A stretch of DNA of 64,000 nucleotides from Gottfriedia acidiceleris. GTDB lineage: Bacteria > Bacillota > Bacilli > Bacillales > Bacillaceae_G. Positions within the stretch are counted from its first letter, which is position 1. Each line of letters starts with the position of its first letter. Both the position numbers and the translations under genes were made by a program. The stretch spans positions 3,348,001 through 3,412,000 of the forward strand of contig NZ_CP096034.1 of assembly GCF_023115465.1 (NCBI RefSeq). Direction: 5' to 3'. Below are positions 39,734 through 48,425 of this stretch, in pieces. The notes under the pieces are model-generated. The model made no database searches. It had not been told where the DNA came from and was given only the letters and a program-made list of their open reading frames with translations.

Positions 39734-40251
39734 CAGAGTGTTGAATGAATTTTAAAATCCTCAATAGGGAAAACGGACTTTAAGTGAACATTAGATAATG
39801 ATAAGGTTAGCATTTTTGAATAATCTTTTTAATGGTTTTAAATGTTAATATGCTTGGGCAATTTCATTATTTCAATAGAAATGATTTTTTTAGAAGTTAA
39901 AAATATTATGAGCTTTTTTAGAAAACAAATTGGATTGTTTAGTTTAATAACTGTTCAATATTAATTATCTACAATCTTATTAAGATACAACAGTTAGATT
40001 ACTCTAAGGAAAGGCTATTTGATTAGGGTTTATCGCAGACATTTTTAGATGAAACAAATTGATTGGAATGGAGGGATGCTCGACTCCTATGGGATAAGCG
40101 GGAAGGCTGAGACCCCGCAGGCTTGCCGAGGAGGCTAAAGAATCTCGCCCCATGGAAAGCGAGCATCCTGTAATGGAAATCAACATCACTCTACTCCTTT
40201 TACGAAAATTTGATAATTAATTGACAAGGTAATTTTTCAACAGCATGAATA
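39734..40251. mobile_element. IS1182-like non-autonomous repeat, copy C
   Basis: A complete copy from CAGAGTGTTGAA to TTTTTCAACAGCATG with no coding capacity. A 21-base direct repeat flanks it exactly. The right copy lies within a short palindrome (AATAAAT/ATTTATT), again a foldback target. The GC-rich core (about 40059-40183) can fold: GGATGCTCG at 40074-40082 pairs with CGAGCATCC at 40160-40168, and TTGATT at 40059 pairs with AATCAA at 40178. Confidence 0.85.
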
Positions 40252-40379
40252 AATACTGTTTCATTATTTATTGTTTTTATTTCAGTTTGTATATTACTTT
40301 TACTGCCCTTCTGCATTCTTTTCCTATAATGGGAAATAATACCTTTGTATTTTATTAATCTTTTATTGGGGATGATTAA

Positions 40380-40505
40380 ATGTTCAAAAAGATTATTTTT
40401 TTTATACCTGAATATCCAATTTTCATTCAAGCTTTTGTTACTTTTATCGTTCCTGTAGGCTTATGGAAGTTTTTTAAATGGGTTCATTTTATGGAGAAAG
40501 AGTGA
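40380..40505 (+). CDS. small single-pass membrane protein at the head of a ger operon
   Basis: A 41-residue reading frame with a TTGGGGATG ribosome binding site eight bases before the ATG. One hydrophobic segment (about residues 13-32) lies between basic ends; the protein begins MFKKIIFFIPEYP and ends FMEKE. The stop is five bases ahead of the GerA-type A subunit on the same strand, so both should share a transcript. It is shorter than the known 2-helix D subunits of germinant receptors (about 55-75 residues) and resembles no family I know. Its reality rests on the ribosome binding site, hydrophobicity and position. Confidence 0.55.
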   Translation: MFKKIIFFIPEYPIFIQAFVTFIVPVGLWKFFKWVHFMEKE

Positions 40506-40510
40506 TTTAA

Positions 40511-42073
40511 ATGAAGCGGTGGAGGTCCAAAATAAATCAGGAAAATGCGGTATCTCTAAATGATGAAGCTCAAAATTGTAATGAGAATCTATCCAGTGAT
40601 CTCCAAGTTAATTTGGATCGGATGTTTAATGAAATTGGACATAATTCTGATGTGAAATTTAGAGAATTTTTATTAGGTGAAACAGACATTCAACTTGCAA
40701 TTATTTTTATTGAAGGTTTATCAGATACTGAGCTAATTCAAAGTCATATAATGAGCGAGTTAATGGCTGGACTTTCTGCAATTGCAAATGAACAAAAAAC
40801 AAATGGACTCTCTCTAAAACAAAATGAAATTAAAAAATATATTAAAGAGCAATCACTCGCAGTTTGTACAATTGAAGATGTTAATACTTATAAAAAATTA
40901 AAATCGGGAGTACTGTTTGGTTCAATTGCATTATTAATAGATGGTATATCTGAATGTTTTTTAATTGGTGAAGCATTAACAAAATCAAGAGATATTAAAG
41001 AACCAGATTCAGAAGCACTAGTACGTGGACCAAGAATTGGCTTTGTTGAAAACTTATCTGATAATACAGCCCTGCTTAGGCGTTCCGGAAAAACTCCAGA
41101 TTTATCAATTATAGGATTTGAGATTGGAGAAGTATCAAAAAAAGAATTAGTAATAGCGTACATTTCAAATCTTGCTGATTCTCAACTTGTTGAAGAAGTA
41201 AAGAAAAGAATTAAAAGAATTGAAATTGATGCAGTCCCAGATTCAGGTTATATCGAACAATTAATAGAAGATAATTACTTAAGTCCATTTCCACAAATTC
41301 AAAGTACAGAACGACCAGATCGAGTTATGAGTGCATTAATGGAAGGTCGAGTTGCCATTTTATTAGATGGGTCACCATTTGCACTGATAGCCCCTGTAAC
41401 ATTTCAAATGTTAGTGCAATCACCTGAGGATTATTATGAGAGATGGGCTGCTGCTACATTGGTACGATCATTACGCTATCTTGCTTGTTTTATTGCTTTA
41501 TTTGCTCCATCTTTATACATTGCATTTATTTCTTTTCACCAAGGCTTAATCCCGACAAAATTAGTATTTCATATTGCAGCGACTAGAGGCGGGGTACCTT
41601 TTCCTCCATTAATTGAAGCACTAATAATGGAAATCTCAATCGAAGTATTAAGGGAGGCCGGACTACGCTTACCTAAACCAATCGGGCAATCTTTAGGAAT
41701 TGTTGGAGGATTAATTATTGGTCAGGCTGCAGTTGAAGCAGGAATTGTTAGTACAATCATGGTTATTGTCGTTGCAGTAACGGCAATTTCCTCATTTACA
41801 TTGCCACAATATAATGTCGGAATTGCCCTTCGTATGCTTCGTTTTTTATCGATGCTTTTTGCGAGTGTATTTGGTTTATATGGAGTCATATTATTTTTCC
41901 TATTAGTATGTAGTCATTTAGTTAAACTCAAAAGCTTTGGTGTCCCTTATCTTAGTCCCCTTGCTCCAGTTCGATTTAGTGATTGGAAAGATTTCATCGT
42001 AAGAGCTCCACTATTTTTGATGAAAAATCGTCCAAAAAGCATTCAAGCTAAAAGAACCAGAAGGATGAAATAG
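40511..42073 (+). CDS. spore germinant receptor A subunit (GerA family)
   Basis: A 520-residue GerAA-type protein. A cytosolic N-terminal region of two domains (residues 1-300) includes the family motifs FVENLSDNTALLRR and STERPDRVMSALMEGRVAILLDGSPFAL. Five to six membrane helices follow up to a basic tail. With B and C subunits it forms the receptor in the spore inner membrane; recent work on GerA proteins describes the A subunit assembling as a nutrient-gated channel. It is followed by B after 25 bases. Sigma-G expression is expected, but no clear sigma-G promoter was placed. Confidence 0.95.
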   Translation: MKRWRSKINQENAVSLNDEAQNCNENLSSDLQVNLDRMFNEIGHNSDVKFREFLLGETDIQLAIIFIEGLSDTELIQSHIMSELMAGLSAIANEQKTNGLSLKQNEIKKYIKEQSLAVCTIEDVNTYKKLKSGVLFGSIALLIDGISECFLIGEALTKSRDIKEPDSEALVRGPRIGFVENLSDNTALLRRSGKTPDLSIIGFEIGEVSKKELVIAYISNLADSQLVEEVKKRIKRIEIDAVPDSGYIEQLIEDNYLSPFPQIQSTERPDRVMSALMEGRVAILLDGSPFALIAPVTFQMLVQSPEDYYERWAAATLVRSLRYLACFIALFAPSLYIAFISFHQGLIPTKLVFHIAATRGGVPFPPLIEALIMEISIEVLREAGLRLPKPIGQSLGIVGGLIIGQAAVEAGIVSTIMVIVVAVTAISSFTLPQYNVGIALRMLRFLSMLFASVFGLYGVILFFLLVCSHLVKLKSFGVPYLSPLAPVRFSDWKDFIVRAPLFLMKNRPKSIQAKRTRRMK

Positions 42074-42098
42074 AATTAGAAAGGAGGAGTACTAGAGT

Positions 42099-43202
42099 AT
42101 GCTTTCAAAGCCTATTGATCAAATTTCAACGAATCAAACTGTGATGCTAATCGTAAATTTTATTTTTGGTGCAGGTATTTTAATATTACCAAGAAGTGTT
42201 ACCGACAAAGTAAAAACTCCAGACGGTTGGATTTCCGTAATCATAGCCGGGTTGATCATTACCCTCTTAGTTTTTTTACTCGTTATGCTGTGTAAACAAT
42301 ATCCGAACGAAACATATTTTCAATTTAATCAAAAAATAATTGGTAAATGGTTAGGAATTTCATTAAGTATCATTATCATCATTTATTATATTTGTCTTTC
42401 CGCTTTAGAGGTTCGTGTAATGGCAGAAACGACTAGATTGTTCTTACTACAAGGTACTCCTACTTGGGCTATTTTAATTCCCTTTTTGTGGGTGGGTTTA
42501 TATGTAGTTCTAGGAGGAATTAACCCAATCGCTAGGATTTTGGAGATTATTTTTCCAATTACTGTATTATTCTTTCTATTAGTTATTTTTTTAGGAATAG
42601 GAATTATTGAAATTGATAACTTACGTCCTGTACTAGGTAATGGTATTAAGCCTGTTCTTAATGGACTCAAAACAACTTCACTTTCTTTTTCAGGGTTTGA
42701 AGTAATTTTATTTATCTTTATGTTTATGAAGGATAAAAAGAAAGTATCAAAAACCATTCTATTCGGAATCGGAATTCCATTTATTTTTTATACAATAACG
42801 GTTGTTGCAGTAGTCGGTGCTTTCTCGGTAGACGGTGTTTTATTGCAAACTTGGCCCGTACTTACTTATATTCGCAGCTACGATATACAAGGTCTATTTG
42901 TAGAAAGATTTGACTCATTACTTCTAGTTATTTGGATTATGCAAATTTTCGCTACATATATCATTGCATTTTATATTTGTGCCCTGGGAATGACTCAAAT
43001 TTTTAATAAGAAAAATATGAAACCGTTTCTCTTTGGTACATTACCATTTATTTACATCATTGCAATGATTCCTAAAGATGTAAATCAAACTTTAGCGCTG
43101 GGTGATACAATCGGAAATTCTGCTTTTTATATATTTGGGATCGTCCCTCTTCTACTTCTCGTAATTTCTTTTGTGAGGAAAAAATTTAATGGGAAAATGT
43201 AA
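42099..43202 (+). CDS. spore germinant receptor B subunit (GerB-type permease)
   Basis: A 367-residue integral membrane protein of the APC-superfamily endospore permease group. The N-terminus (TVMLIVNFIFGAGILILPRSV) carries the broken first helix that forms the ligand site in these transporters. About ten helices are predicted. In GerA-type receptors this subunit binds the germinant amino acid or sugar. A strong AAGGAGGAG site precedes the ATG. The C-subunit gene begins 14 bases before its stop. Confidence 0.95.
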   Translation: MLSKPIDQISTNQTVMLIVNFIFGAGILILPRSVTDKVKTPDGWISVIIAGLIITLLVFLLVMLCKQYPNETYFQFNQKIIGKWLGISLSIIIIIYYICLSALEVRVMAETTRLFLLQGTPTWAILIPFLWVGLYVVLGGINPIARILEIIFPITVLFFLLVIFLGIGIIEIDNLRPVLGNGIKPVLNGLKTTSLSFSGFEVILFIFMFMKDKKKVSKTILFGIGIPFIFYTITVVAVVGAFSVDGVLLQTWPVLTYIRSYDIQGLFVERFDSLLLVIWIMQIFATYIIAFYICALGMTQIFNKKNMKPFLFGTLPFIYIIAMIPKDVNQTLALGDTIGNSAFYIFGIVPLLLLVISFVRKKFNGKM

Positions 43203-44343
43203 AGTTTTTATCATTTCAATTTTCAATATAAGTCTCTTACTTTTATTATCGGGGTGCTGGAGTAGTAAACCAATCGAGGACTTAAATATTATAGTCGGAT
43301 CTTCTTTAGATAAAGATGATGATGGAAAAATAAAATCCACCCTACAATATGCCGTCCCTGAGGCAATGACTACAAAAACAGGTGGAGGAGTTCCTACAAA
43401 ACCTTATATAAATGTAATCGGAGAAGGCATTTCATTAGAACCTTCTGGATGGGAAACAACTTTAAGTAGGGAAGGGTACATTTTTGGAGCGCATCAAAAA
43501 TGTGTTGTAATTAGTGAAGAACTTGCTAGAGAAATTAACCTGCGTGAGCTTACTGATTTATATTTTCGCGATATTGATATTCGTGGGAGTACGTTAATTT
43601 TTATAGCAAAAGGCAAAGCCAACCAAGCATTAGAAACAAAAGAACAAAATATCATCCCTTCATTACGGATCGTTGAAATTGCAAATGAATCACTTACCTC
43701 AGAAATTGTCAGTAAAACACCGTTAATAAAAATAGGAGGCTTAATGAACTCTGGTTCCAGTTTCCTACTTCAATTATTAGAAACAACCGAAAAAGGTGTA
43801 AAATTTTCAGGTGGGGCAATCTTTAATGGTAAGAAAAATAAAATGATTGGCACACTTAATACTCAGGAAGTAGAAGGGATTAATTGGATTACAGCAGAGG
43901 GCAAAGGTGGTGCTGTAAAGGCATTCACTAAAAAATCTGATGGTCCTACATGGTTTCAAATTGAATCCATGAAGAGAAAGGTCACACCTCATATAAAAGG
44001 TGACAAAATCTCTTTTGACGTAAAAATTGAGTCTGAAGGTAGAATTTCAGAATATTGGAACCCTAAATTAAGACCTGCATTTGAAGAGAAAAATGTTAAT
44101 AGAATAAAAAAAGCAACTGAAGAGGAAGTTACAAAAATAGTAAAAAATGTAACAAATAAACTTCAAAATGAATATAAAACAGATGTTGCTGGATTTGGAA
44201 ACGAAGTAAGAATTCAATACCCAAAAAAATGGAAAAAAATGAAGGGAAATTGGGATGAACGATTTAGTAAAGCTAAAATAAACTATGAAGTTAATATTAC
44301 GATCAGAGACTATGGTATGATTGGAAAGAAAAAAAACAAATAA
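43189..44343 (+). CDS. spore germinant receptor C subunit (Ger(x)C lipoprotein)
   Basis: A 384-residue lipoprotein; the signal peptide ends LLSGCW, with Cys23 as the lipid-anchor site. The family three-domain outer body follows, ending in the typical NEVRIQYPKKWKKMKGNWDE region and a final basic tail. It lies on the outer face of the spore inner membrane and is needed for receptor function. It is the third gene of an A-B-C operon and overlaps B. A terminator lies directly after it. Confidence 0.95.
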   Translation: MGKCKVFIISIFNISLLLLLSGCWSSKPIEDLNIIVGSSLDKDDDGKIKSTLQYAVPEAMTTKTGGGVPTKPYINVIGEGISLEPSGWETTLSREGYIFGAHQKCVVISEELAREINLRELTDLYFRDIDIRGSTLIFIAKGKANQALETKEQNIIPSLRIVEIANESLTSEIVSKTPLIKIGGLMNSGSSFLLQLLETTEKGVKFSGGAIFNGKKNKMIGTLNTQEVEGINWITAEGKGGAVKAFTKKSDGPTWFQIESMKRKVTPHIKGDKISFDVKIESEGRISEYWNPKLRPAFEEKNVNRIKKATEEEVTKIVKNVTNKLQNEYKTDVAGFGNEVRIQYPKKWKKMKGNWDERFSKAKINYEVNITIRDYGMIGKKKNK

Positions 44344-44348
44344 CAAAT

Positions 44349-44392
44349 AAAGCTCGAATCCATAAATTAAAAGGATTTGAGCTTTATCATTT
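44349..44392. terminator. terminator of the A-B-C ger operon
   Basis: AAAGCTCGAATCC pairs with GGATTTGAGCTTT. It faces the end of the minus-strand CotS-like gene and may serve both. Confidence 0.85.
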
Positions 44393-44405
44393 TAAGATTT
44401 TCGTT

Positions 44406-45596
44406 TTATCGTCGATAAGGTTCTTCATTTGTTTGTATGAAGACGCTAGAAATGACTTTTTCCTTACTTAATTCCAATGTAATTATTTTTTTCATTTCTG
44501 AAACTAGAATAGGATCAACACCTATTACTTCCGTATTTTCGTAATGTGCCGAAAATAGGTCATAAAATAAATGAGGAAATAATAAATCAGCTTTTAGAAA
44601 CTGGTACTGCAAACATGCTAACGGATTAATTTCATGATATGCGATGATTATTTTCTTCATTAACTTTGGATTCCAATTTTTTTCTTTTTTCATTATAATA
44701 TTTAAAATTCTTCTCATATCATGAATCGGTAATTCGATTTTTAACGAACTCATATTAAAGAAATATAAATTCCCATCTTCTCCAATTATAAGATCATTTA
44801 CATCAAAATTCTGATAGCATAATGTTTTCGTTTGTGCTATCTCTTCAACTACTTCAACAATATATTTATCAACTATAGCTAAAGCTTTTTCACATTGCAT
44901 TAAAACTATATTTATATTTTTTAAAAACAGCTTATCGATTTCATTTTGAAGCTTTAACTTAGCTCTTTCTTCTTTCCATTTTGTTAATTTTAAAAATTTA
45001 TTTTGTAAATCATTTTTCCAATTTGATTGAATGGATGAAACTTGCTCAGTTGTTAATTCTATGCCTACTGAAGCTTTATGAAAAGAAGCGATTCCATTCA
45101 TCAACAGAATAAGATCATCTTCACTCTCAAAATTTGGTCTCCTCCCATTAACAGCTTCAAATAACATAAAATATTCATCTATCCTCTTTACAAAACCCTC
45201 ACCTAATTTAGTTGTTAATACCTCTGGTGTAAATACGCCATTATCTCTAAGATAGTCAATTGCATAAATCATGAATTCTATATATCTTTCATCAATTGAA
45301 ACTTTCTTTAATAATACTTCACCGATATTAGTATCAATGGGCCACTCAGCTTTTTTTTCATCAATGTATTCTAAAGACTTATGTTTTACTTCTAAAGGGT
45401 AATTTGCAATTACTTTTTTTACTAATTCACTAAAAAAAGCGTCCAAAAAAATACCTCCCAAATAATACTTATCCATTGTTAATCTATGAATATGTACATG
45501 TTTAGAGACGGCTAATCTACTAAATAAATTAGGAAGTAAATTATTTTCTGCTAATAAATTTCTTACTTTTTCAAAAAATAATTGTTTAATTTTCAA
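44406..45596 (-). CDS. CotS-like spore coat pseudokinase
   Basis: A 396-residue protein alignable with the CotS kinase at 31394-32488 over the C-lobe. Here IELPIHDMRRIL matches YDLPIRDLRKLI, and YHEINPLA matches YHEANPIS. The catalytic-loop HQDY of the kinase is replaced by YQNF and the metal-binding IIDLD by FFNMS, so phosphotransfer should be impossible. The N-terminal half is longer, charged and unlike kinases. The TTG start at 45596 has a weak ribosome binding site, so the true start may be further in. It lies between two ger operons and probably has a structural coat role. Confidence 0.7.
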   Translation of the reverse strand: MKIKQLFFEKVRNLLAENNLLPNLFSRLAVSKHVHIHRLTMDKYYLGGIFLDAFFSELVKKVIANYPLEVKHKSLEYIDEKKAEWPIDTNIGEVLLKKVSIDERYIEFMIYAIDYLRDNGVFTPEVLTTKLGEGFVKRIDEYFMLFEAVNGRRPNFESEDDLILLMNGIASFHKASVGIELTTEQVSSIQSNWKNDLQNKFLKLTKWKEERAKLKLQNEIDKLFLKNINIVLMQCEKALAIVDKYIVEVVEEIAQTKTLCYQNFDVNDLIIGEDGNLYFFNMSSLKIELPIHDMRRILNIIMKKEKNWNPKLMKKIIIAYHEINPLACLQYQFLKADLLFPHLFYDLFSAHYENTEVIGVDPILVSEMKKIITLELSKEKVISSVFIQTNEEPYRR

Positions 45597-45929
45597 AATT
45601 TATGATTTATCTTCTTTCTATATAAGCTTAGTTATAAGTTTCTAGCTTTTTCAAATAATAATTGATGATTTTTATACACTTATTAAACCTGTACAAATAA
45701 AAAAATCCTAAAGATTTTAACCCAGGATTATCACGCTGGTGAAAAATATTCTTGAGATTTATACCTAATGATCGTTAAGGGGGATTAGCGAGGTTGAACT
45801 CCACTAAAGGGAAATCAACCTCACACAACTTCTTTTACAATTAAAAATACGGAAATTAGCACATTGAATCTTTTATTGAGTAAAACAACCTCAAATTTCT
45901 CATAATATTCATTAAAAGGAGTTTTATGA
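45597..45929. repeat. remnant of the dispersed repeat
   Basis: CACGCTGGTGAAAAATA at 45732 resembles the repeat end. GGAAATCAACCTCAC at about 45810-45824 matches copy B, followed by a diverged TTCTTTTACAA. The fragment holds an inverted repeat GAGGTTGA/TCAACCTC (45790-45822). The rest of the roughly 330 bases shows no gene. Confidence 0.55.
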
Positions 45930-46139
45930 ATGAAAGAAATATTGATTTTTGTTTTGTTATCATTTTTTTGTTTCTTGTTATTTTACGGGCTTACATTATT
46001 ACAAGGTTTTGATCTGCATTATTTAATTTTAGCGATTTCTTATAATAAGGTTGGTTTTATGACTCTAGATAAAATTTTAATTATTTATTTCATTCTCTAT
46101 TTTGGATTAACAATGTTTGTGAATCTAAGAAAGAGATAA
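45930..46139 (+). CDS. small two-helix membrane protein, candidate germinant receptor D subunit
   Basis: A 69-residue protein of two membrane helices (about residues 4-26 and 46-65) joined by a short loop (DLHYLILAISYNKVGFMTLDK). An AAAGGAG site lies eight bases before this ATG; another ATG at 45926 reads a different, poorer frame. Small two-helix D proteins of this size accompany many GerA-type operons in Bacillus and modulate germination. It converges with, and overlaps by 15 bases, the GerB-type gene on the other strand, an unusual position for a D gene. Confidence 0.65.
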   Translation: MKEILIFVLLSFFCFLLFYGLTLLQGFDLHYLILAISYNKVGFMTLDKILIIYFILYFGLTMFVNLRKR

Positions 46140-47222
46140 CTTTTTTTGGATTTTTAAAGTCACAAATAGAATGAATGGCAAAATAATTTGAAACGGAACA
46201 TGAAGATATTTAGGGACTAAATCAAGTCCTATATGAACATGCTGAGCATAAGATACGGTTGTAAATATACTAAAACATATAATAATAATTCCGATTAAAA
46301 ATGTTATTAACCAGTTTTCTTTTAAATGGAAAATTTCCATCGTCCCTATAACTGCCCCAAAAAATAAAATTGATATTTTAATAAACCCCAAAATTACAAA
46401 TACGATTACTGCTAGTGACTCTAATCTAGTAAAAAAGTCTCCAATGTTTATTAATGATACGCTTGAAAGTACTGGATAGGTTGAAGCTTTAAAAATAATT
46501 TCACCTAAATTAGCAATATGTATGATTGTCGATATGATTAGAAAGAATCCAGCATAGATCATTGCTAAATAGCTCATTTTATGTGCATTTTTTGGCTGAT
46601 CATAATGTTGTAACAATAATAAAAATACGATTGACTCTCCAAATGGAAAAGTTACAGTTGTTGGAAAGACTGATTTTAAAACTGGTTTCCATCCGTATTC
46701 AAGGAAGGGTTTTAAATGGGAAAAATTTAAAAATCCAGTTAATAATTGTGAAAAAATGAGGATAAAAACCATAATACCACTTAATAAAAAACAAACCCAA
46801 ACCGTTCTAGCAAAGCTTGTAAAACCTTTCATCACAGTATAAATTAAAAGAAACATCATTAACATCGAAATTGTAAATAAACCTGTATTATCTAATGCAA
46901 CGGTTAAAATAAGCTCTGCAAAATCCCTCATAACTCTCGATGCAATATAAATACAATAAACAACATATAATACGCCAATGAAGTTGCCTATATATTTTCC
47001 CCACGCTGTTTGAAAGCACTTAATTAGTGAATTAGACGGATTATTTTTATAGATTCCCAAATATAAGCTTAATAAGATTAATCCGCAAAAAAGACTAATC
47101 AAGATTGCTAACCAAGCATCCCTTCCAGCATCTTGTGCAGGATCAACCGCTACAGCACTACCTATTAAATAAATTGCTAATAAACTAAATAATTGCTCTG
47201 AATTAAATTTCATATTTTGCAT
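46125..47222 (-). CDS. spore germinant receptor B subunit, second operon
   Basis: A 365-residue endospore permease with about ten helices. It differs much from the copy at 42099-43202 in the ligand-binding helices (FSLLAIYLIGSAVAVDPAQDAG in place of the FGAGILILP type), implying a different germinant. It is the last gene of an A-C-B operon, the order of gerK. There is no obvious terminator between it and the convergent small membrane gene. Confidence 0.94.
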   Translation of the reverse strand: MQNMKFNSEQLFSLLAIYLIGSAVAVDPAQDAGRDAWLAILISLFCGLILLSLYLGIYKNNPSNSLIKCFQTAWGKYIGNFIGVLYVVYCIYIASRVMRDFAELILTVALDNTGLFTISMLMMFLLIYTVMKGFTSFARTVWVCFLLSGIMVFILIFSQLLTGFLNFSHLKPFLEYGWKPVLKSVFPTTVTFPFGESIVFLLLLQHYDQPKNAHKMSYLAMIYAGFFLIISTIIHIANLGEIIFKASTYPVLSSVSLINIGDFFTRLESLAVIVFVILGFIKISILFFGAVIGTMEIFHLKENWLITFLIGIIIICFSIFTTVSYAQHVHIGLDLVPKYLHVPFQIILPFILFVTLKIQKKLSLS

Positions 47223-47231
47223 TACATCACC

Positions 47232-48425
47232 TTATTTCTTCTTCATAATAACAGGATCTCCTAGTAAGCCACTTCGTTTAATAATGACAGTTGTTTTCAC
47301 ATTTACTTTTGCTTTTGCGAAATCATCTGCCCAATGGCTTTTAAGTTGTTTCCATTTTTTAGGATCATTAGTATGTATCATATCTCCGAATCCGAAGACA
47401 TCACTTTTATAGTTTTGAGCAGATTTAATACTATGCTCAATCTGTTGTTTAACTACTAAACCAGCTTGTTTTTCAATTTTTATTAACTCTTGAACACTTT
47501 CAATATTTACCGAACAACCCGTTTCATCAAGTAATGTAAGGAGAGTATTATCAATATGAATAATTGGAATATCCCCTTTAACTTTCACATTCGTTTTTAT
47601 ACGTTGAGCATGTAGACGTAGTGAACTATATTTATTATTTCCACAAGGCACTGCAAAATTTGTTTGTTTAATTTTATCCAATACCATTAAGATGCCTCTT
47701 ACATCTCGTCCGGAGATCCATCCTGCTAGTTTACTATCTCGAAATAAAGCTAAGTCATCGATTTTAGTTTGGGCTGGCTGCATCGTTTGTAAATTATTTA
47801 ACGTATTTTTTTCTTTATTTCCGTTAACAATTTCAACTCCACTAATCGCAATCTCTTTCCCTGAATAGGTAAGATCTTCTCCTAATTCATATACATTTGG
47901 ATTGACGCTTTCACCTAATGAAAAATTAACATTTTGTATTTTTGAAACCATTTCTGCTGATGAAACTTTATTAATAGGTGTCATTGTATTTAATATTTGT
48001 TCAGCTGATGAATTTTTAGCTACAAGAACAGACATAAAAGCAGAGACCCTCGGTTCCCGAATAATCGCGTCTACTATTTCTTCTATACCATGCTTGGCTG
48101 CAGTCTCTCCTATTACAGTTAAACCGACATGGGTAAAGTCCTTATTCTTCGTTATTTTTTTACCTGCTTCTCGAATTGCTTCTGATAATGTTTTCCCAGT
48201 ACTTGTATAAAGAATGACTGGTGAAGAATTGCCACCACCATTTTGACCGGTAGCTAAATCAGTTGGATTAATAACTTGTAAAGTAACCTTAAAATTGGAT
48301 TTATCAGTCCAATCGACACCTAATCCTGTAATAAATGAAATTTTATTTAGCTCCATATAATTGTTACACCCTGAAAGTAGCAAACAAATAGACATGATTA
48401 ACTTTAATTTAAGATTACGATTCAT
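47232..48425 (-). CDS. spore germinant receptor C subunit, second operon
   Basis: A 397-residue Ger(x)C lipoprotein; the signal ends LLLSGC with Cys20 as the anchor. The C-terminal part carries VFGFGDMIHTNDPKKWKQLK, close to the family pattern. The start at 48425 was chosen (GGTGAAG upstream, signal peptide begins there); a longer frame up to 48482 would only duplicate the end of the A-subunit gene. It overlaps A by 11 bases and precedes B by nine bases. Confidence 0.93.
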   Translation of the reverse strand: MNRNLKLKLIMSICLLLSGCNNYMELNKISFITGLGVDWTDKSNFKVTLQVINPTDLATGQNGGGNSSPVILYTSTGKTLSEAIREAGKKITKNKDFTHVGLTVIGETAAKHGIEEIVDAIIREPRVSAFMSVLVAKNSSAEQILNTMTPINKVSSAEMVSKIQNVNFSLGESVNPNVYELGEDLTYSGKEIAISGVEIVNGNKEKNTLNNLQTMQPAQTKIDDLALFRDSKLAGWISGRDVRGILMVLDKIKQTNFAVPCGNNKYSSLRLHAQRIKTNVKVKGDIPIIHIDNTLLTLLDETGCSVNIESVQELIKIEKQAGLVVKQQIEHSIKSAQNYKSDVFGFGDMIHTNDPKKWKQLKSHWADDFAKAKVNVKTTVIIKRSGLLGDPVIMKKK

